64,000 nt of DNA from contig JBBMNZ010000003.1 in NCBI GenBank assembly GCA_037954325.1, positions 6,275,965 through 6,339,964 of the forward strand, written 5' to 3'. Positions 61,741-64,000 of the stretch are shown in pieces (within the stretch, counting starts at the first letter, position 1; each line of letters starts with the position of its first letter). Below the pieces are notes generated by a model, which saw only the letters and a program-made list of their open reading frames with translations, was not told the origin of the DNA and made no database searches. A program made the position numbers and the translations under genes. The stretch is from Fistularia commersonii. Its lineage: Eukaryota > Chordata > Actinopteri > Syngnathiformes > Fistulariidae.

Positions 61741-61959
61741 ATAGTTTGACAGCAGCCAATGAACAGGAACAACAAAAACAACGACCACATAAAAAAGAAA
61801 TGAATCGTTTCAGGTTGAATGTTGCAGATACAGTACTGCGTTTCACATTTCCATGAGTTCATCACCAGAATGGGACTAGTGTCAATTCACAGGTGAGATG
61901 TTGGCTTCTCATGACAGCAAAATGTTGAAGCTGACTCTCACAGTCCTCCCATTATTTTT

Positions 61960-62365
61960 TTTTTCTCCATTTGTCCTGAACCTTTATTTCCCCTCTCATT
62001 TTGGAACCTCATCCCACACATACCAGAGAATTAAAATACGTAAGCAGATGCATATGTCCTGGAAGAGGTAGACACTCCGCAGTCCAATCTGCTACTGATG
62101 ATTTGACAGTTAAGGGTGAGGCGGCTTTTCTTGTCTCTTTCCAAAGCAGATGTCTCTGTCTTTTTGAGCACGGAGGAAGACCCTCTCTGTCTCCCTTGAA
62201 TTTGTTTAGTTAGGTACACGCTCCTTGCGGCAGGCTTTATGTAGATGTGCTTTGCCCCGACGAAAAAAAAACAAAACAAAACAAAAAACATTCAATCATG
62301 ACCGTGATGACCGTTCCACGCGATCTTATCTCTTCGACCACCTGGAATTGTTTGCATTTGTAACT
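61960..62365 (-). other. Presumed proximal 3' UTR of ADAMTS15
   Basis: Sequence directly downstream of the stop codon, without an extended frame or a recognised repeat. It contains a CAAAA-type run near 62,262-62,289 and a poly-T run near 61,955-61,966. The end is set only by the first AATAAA and is uncertain. Confidence 0.35.
61983..61988 (-). terminator. Candidate polyadenylation signal for ADAMTS15
   Basis: The first canonical AATAAA on the minus strand downstream of the stop codon (plus strand TTTATT), about 380 bases into the 3' UTR. Similar hexamers occur at 61,154-61,159 and 60,893-60,898, and ADAMTS transcripts often have long 3' UTRs, so this may not be the main site. Confidence 0.3.
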
Positions 62366-63140
62366 CTAGCATGGCCTTAGATTGCAGAGGTCCAGTTCTT
62401 GAGGCTTCCTCTTTCCAGAGCAGTGGTCTCTGGGTAGACTCAGACCGTTGTCGGTCACACACCGCACCAGGCGCCTTTTAAAGCCTCTTCCACAGGTCTT
62501 GGAGCAGTGAGACCAGGTGCCCACGTCCCACAGGGGACACGGATCCCCACATGCTCTCACCGCTAACGGCTTGTCAGAACTATCGCAGTCCGCTGCAGGA
62601 GCCCCTTCCTTACTCTGGCACTGCACTAGCCTCTTCTGCATACCGCTACCACAAGTCACCGTGCAAGCATCCCAGTTTCCTGTCGCCCAGTGGCTGACCG
62701 GCCTTTTCCCCATTAGCTGCTTCTTGGCTTCCACTTTATTATCCTTCAGTATGCTATTCTGCGCCGCGTGGCTTTTCTCCTCCTTCCGTAGAGTCTTCTC
62801 TTCCTTGCTCTCCTTGGAAATATAGAAGGAGTAGCGCACCCTGGGGGGAGTCATCTTCCCAACTGAGAGCACCTCCACTGTCAGAGACTCCTGCAAGGGT
62901 CTGATGGCCTGGATAATCTCTACAGATGTGGAGGTGCCGCTGTAGCGCAACAGGCTCCCCCGCACTAGCAGGTCCCGCTCCACGGCCGATACCACATAGT
63001 TGCCATTCAGCAGGTACTTTCCGTGCTTGTTCTTTAACGCCAGGTAGTTTTCGTCGCCGACCATTCCTCGATAGCCGCGCTGACGGATGTCGATGTTGGC
63101 AGCTCCGACGGGCAGCGTCACCACGAAGTTGTAGCCATGA
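62366..63140 (-). CDS. adamts15: ADAMTS15, last coding exon (spacer, linker, two TSP1 repeats)
   Basis: Secreted zinc metalloproteinase of the ADAMTS proteoglycanase group, which acts in the extracellular matrix on versican/aggrecan-type substrates; this exon encodes non-catalytic exosite domains. It has 257 full codons, an open frame and a TAG stop. Numbered from the first full codon: spacer about 1-106 (DIRQRGYRG, NYLALKN, KYLLNG, SAVERDLL, SVGKMTPPRVRYSF), Lys/Glu-rich linker 107-149, TSP1 repeat 151-201 (Cys 159, 163, 174, 185, 197, 201) and TSP1 repeat 204-257 (Cys 212, 216, 227, 240, 252, 257), ending KPQELDLCNLRPC. The spacer motifs and this terminus match vertebrate ADAMTS15 as I remember it. 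ADAMTS5 and ADAMTS8 have one C-terminal TSP1 and ADAMTS4 none; ADAMTS1 has two but ends differently. The exon starts at an acceptor with a pyrimidine tract and CAG; one base completes a split Ile codon. I cannot tell adamts15a from adamts15b. Confidence 0.95.
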
Positions 63141-63932
63141 CTGGGAAAGCGGGGAGATAGCATGTATTAAGGTTAAATTGCCAATCCCTGGGGAGGTTTT
63201 TTTTTTTTTCATATTACAGTTAATTGACTGATGTGGTTTATTACGACATTTCTTTGTGTTCGGATGAGCGTCCTGCGTCAAGTAGACACCTCATGCACTT
63301 CCATTGTTGGTCACATACATTATACATGTGCGTAAACTGACAGCTCACTAATCATGAAGTTGATCACACAACATACTGTCTGTAAGTTAAAAATAATTCA
63401 TTTTGCAGGTACTGTCAGCAGGTACCGTTTGCTCATCAGGATAAGTGGTTGGGTTTAGCATTCGACCGGATTGACATTGCAATTCCATGCAAATCACAAT
63501 ATAATTATCAATGAGGTAAGATGTTGACAGTATCATTCACAATACCAACATTGTTCCTACTGTCTTGTTTTTAACATAATCCTACCTCTTCTTCTCTCTG
63601 TTAGAATAAAGAAAAAACGTCTCTGCGGAAAAATCTCGCTTGCTAGCTAATGATATAATTGTTTTGAATGAGGCCCCAATTTGTTATTCTTTTTTTAATA
63701 TCATCAGTCTTTCTTATTTAACATGTATTACAAAATACATTCCCGTAATGTTGTGTCTTTTCCACCCCATTTACCACAAGTAATAATTCATTGTCAATGA
63801 ATAAGTGTCAGAGGTTCTTATTCATCTACTGATTCCAAAGTACAGTTGTGATTCTCATTTTGAAGACGAAGAAGAAAGAAAGAAACCTAGACTTAATCGA
63901 CAACTACTCAAATGTTTGGAGAAACTCCTTAC
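63141..63932 (-). other. adamts15: Intron of ADAMTS15 between spacer exons
   Basis: A 792-bp phase-2 intron with a GT donor (GTAAGG) and an AG acceptor preceded by a pyrimidine-rich tract (tctccccgctttccc on the minus strand). The body is AT-rich and has a poly-T run near 63,199-63,210. I see no repeat family or other feature inside it. Confidence 0.9.
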
Positions 63933-64000
63933 ATGGGTTTGGTGAACATTCCTGAGACTTTCTTGCAGCCCTGGTTGTCGCCGCCGCAGACACCGCACTT
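63933..64000 (-). CDS. adamts15: ADAMTS15, penultimate visible coding exon (partial)
   Basis: This is the 3' end of the preceding exon, cut by the window edge. Read on the minus strand it gives KCGVCGGDNQGC, then KKVSGMFTKP, with a split codon at the end. CGVCGGDN is the hallmark of the end of the ADAMTS cysteine-rich domain just before the spacer. The exon stops at a consensus donor (GTAAGG on the minus strand, plus-strand positions 63927-63932). Joining its last two bases to the first base of the next exon restores the frame and gives KPIHGYNF, close to KPMHGYNF in mammalian ADAMTS15 (from memory). Signal peptide, propeptide, catalytic, disintegrin and first TSP1 exons must lie above 64,000. 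Confidence 0.93.

Larger units (their letters stand above)
58641..61959. other. Intergenic downstream of ADAMTS15, no gene seen
   Basis: T18 (58,779-58,797), a faint SINE tail at 59,180-59,250, T-rich 59,692-59,719, the long CA array at 61,668-61,740, and a candidate conserved element at 60,890-61,150. The distal 3' UTR of ADAMTS15 could reach into this part. Confidence 0.5.

Noticed and set aside
62517..63281. Plus- and minus-strand frames overlapping the ADAMTS15 exon
   Set aside because: Shadows of the real exon in other frames.

Overview
The window is vertebrate nuclear DNA, almost certainly from a ray-finned fish. Three things point there: dense CA/TG microsatellites and poly-A/T runs; many decayed copies of SINE, LINE-tail and MITE families that are ubiquitous in teleosts; and one clear vertebrate gene with introns. 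There are no operons, prokaryotic signals, CRISPR arrays or rRNA genes, and no tRNA gene that I can support. Nearly all other open frames of 60-150 codons are chance frames or lie inside repeats.

Layout. Bases 1 to about 62,300 hold no recognisable intact protein gene. This stretch is intergenic (or, less likely, intronic to an unseen gene). It carries at least a dozen SINE copies, two LINE 3' tails of one family, a non-LTR reverse transcriptase relic split by a nested MITE (48.7-49.5 kb), a clean TA-flanked MITE (21.64-21.91 kb), the 5' end of a pogo/Tigger-like transposon (1.45 kb), a hAT-like relic (45.35-46.07 kb), a broken THAP-domain relic (12.86 kb), a three-copy minisatellite of about 195 bp (53.35-53.94 kb), and a local duplication of about 370 bp (41.9 and 43.5 kb). 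Several stretches without repeats, around 15.3-16.2, 36.0-36.3, 40.15-40.3 and 60.9-61.15 kb, look like candidate conserved noncoding elements. That is only an impression until they are aligned to other genomes.

The last 1.6 kb (62,366-64,000, minus strand) hold the 3' end of an ADAMTS15 orthologue. Visible are the final coding exon (spacer, basic linker, two C-terminal thrombospondin type 1 repeats, stop), a 792-bp intron with good splice sites, and the end of the preceding exon (end of the cysteine-rich region, into the spacer). The rest of the gene lies beyond base 64,000. Everything to its left is therefore downstream of adamts15. In mammals ADAMTS15 is followed by a gene-poor interval towards SNX19, NTM and OPCML (from memory), so a long gene-free stretch here would fit.

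I found no undescribed biological system. The observations most worth a second look are the dated MITE-in-LINE nesting, the THAP relic with inverted ends, the 195-bp tandem array, the local duplication, a strong G-quadruplex motif at 33.65 kb, and the candidate conserved elements.
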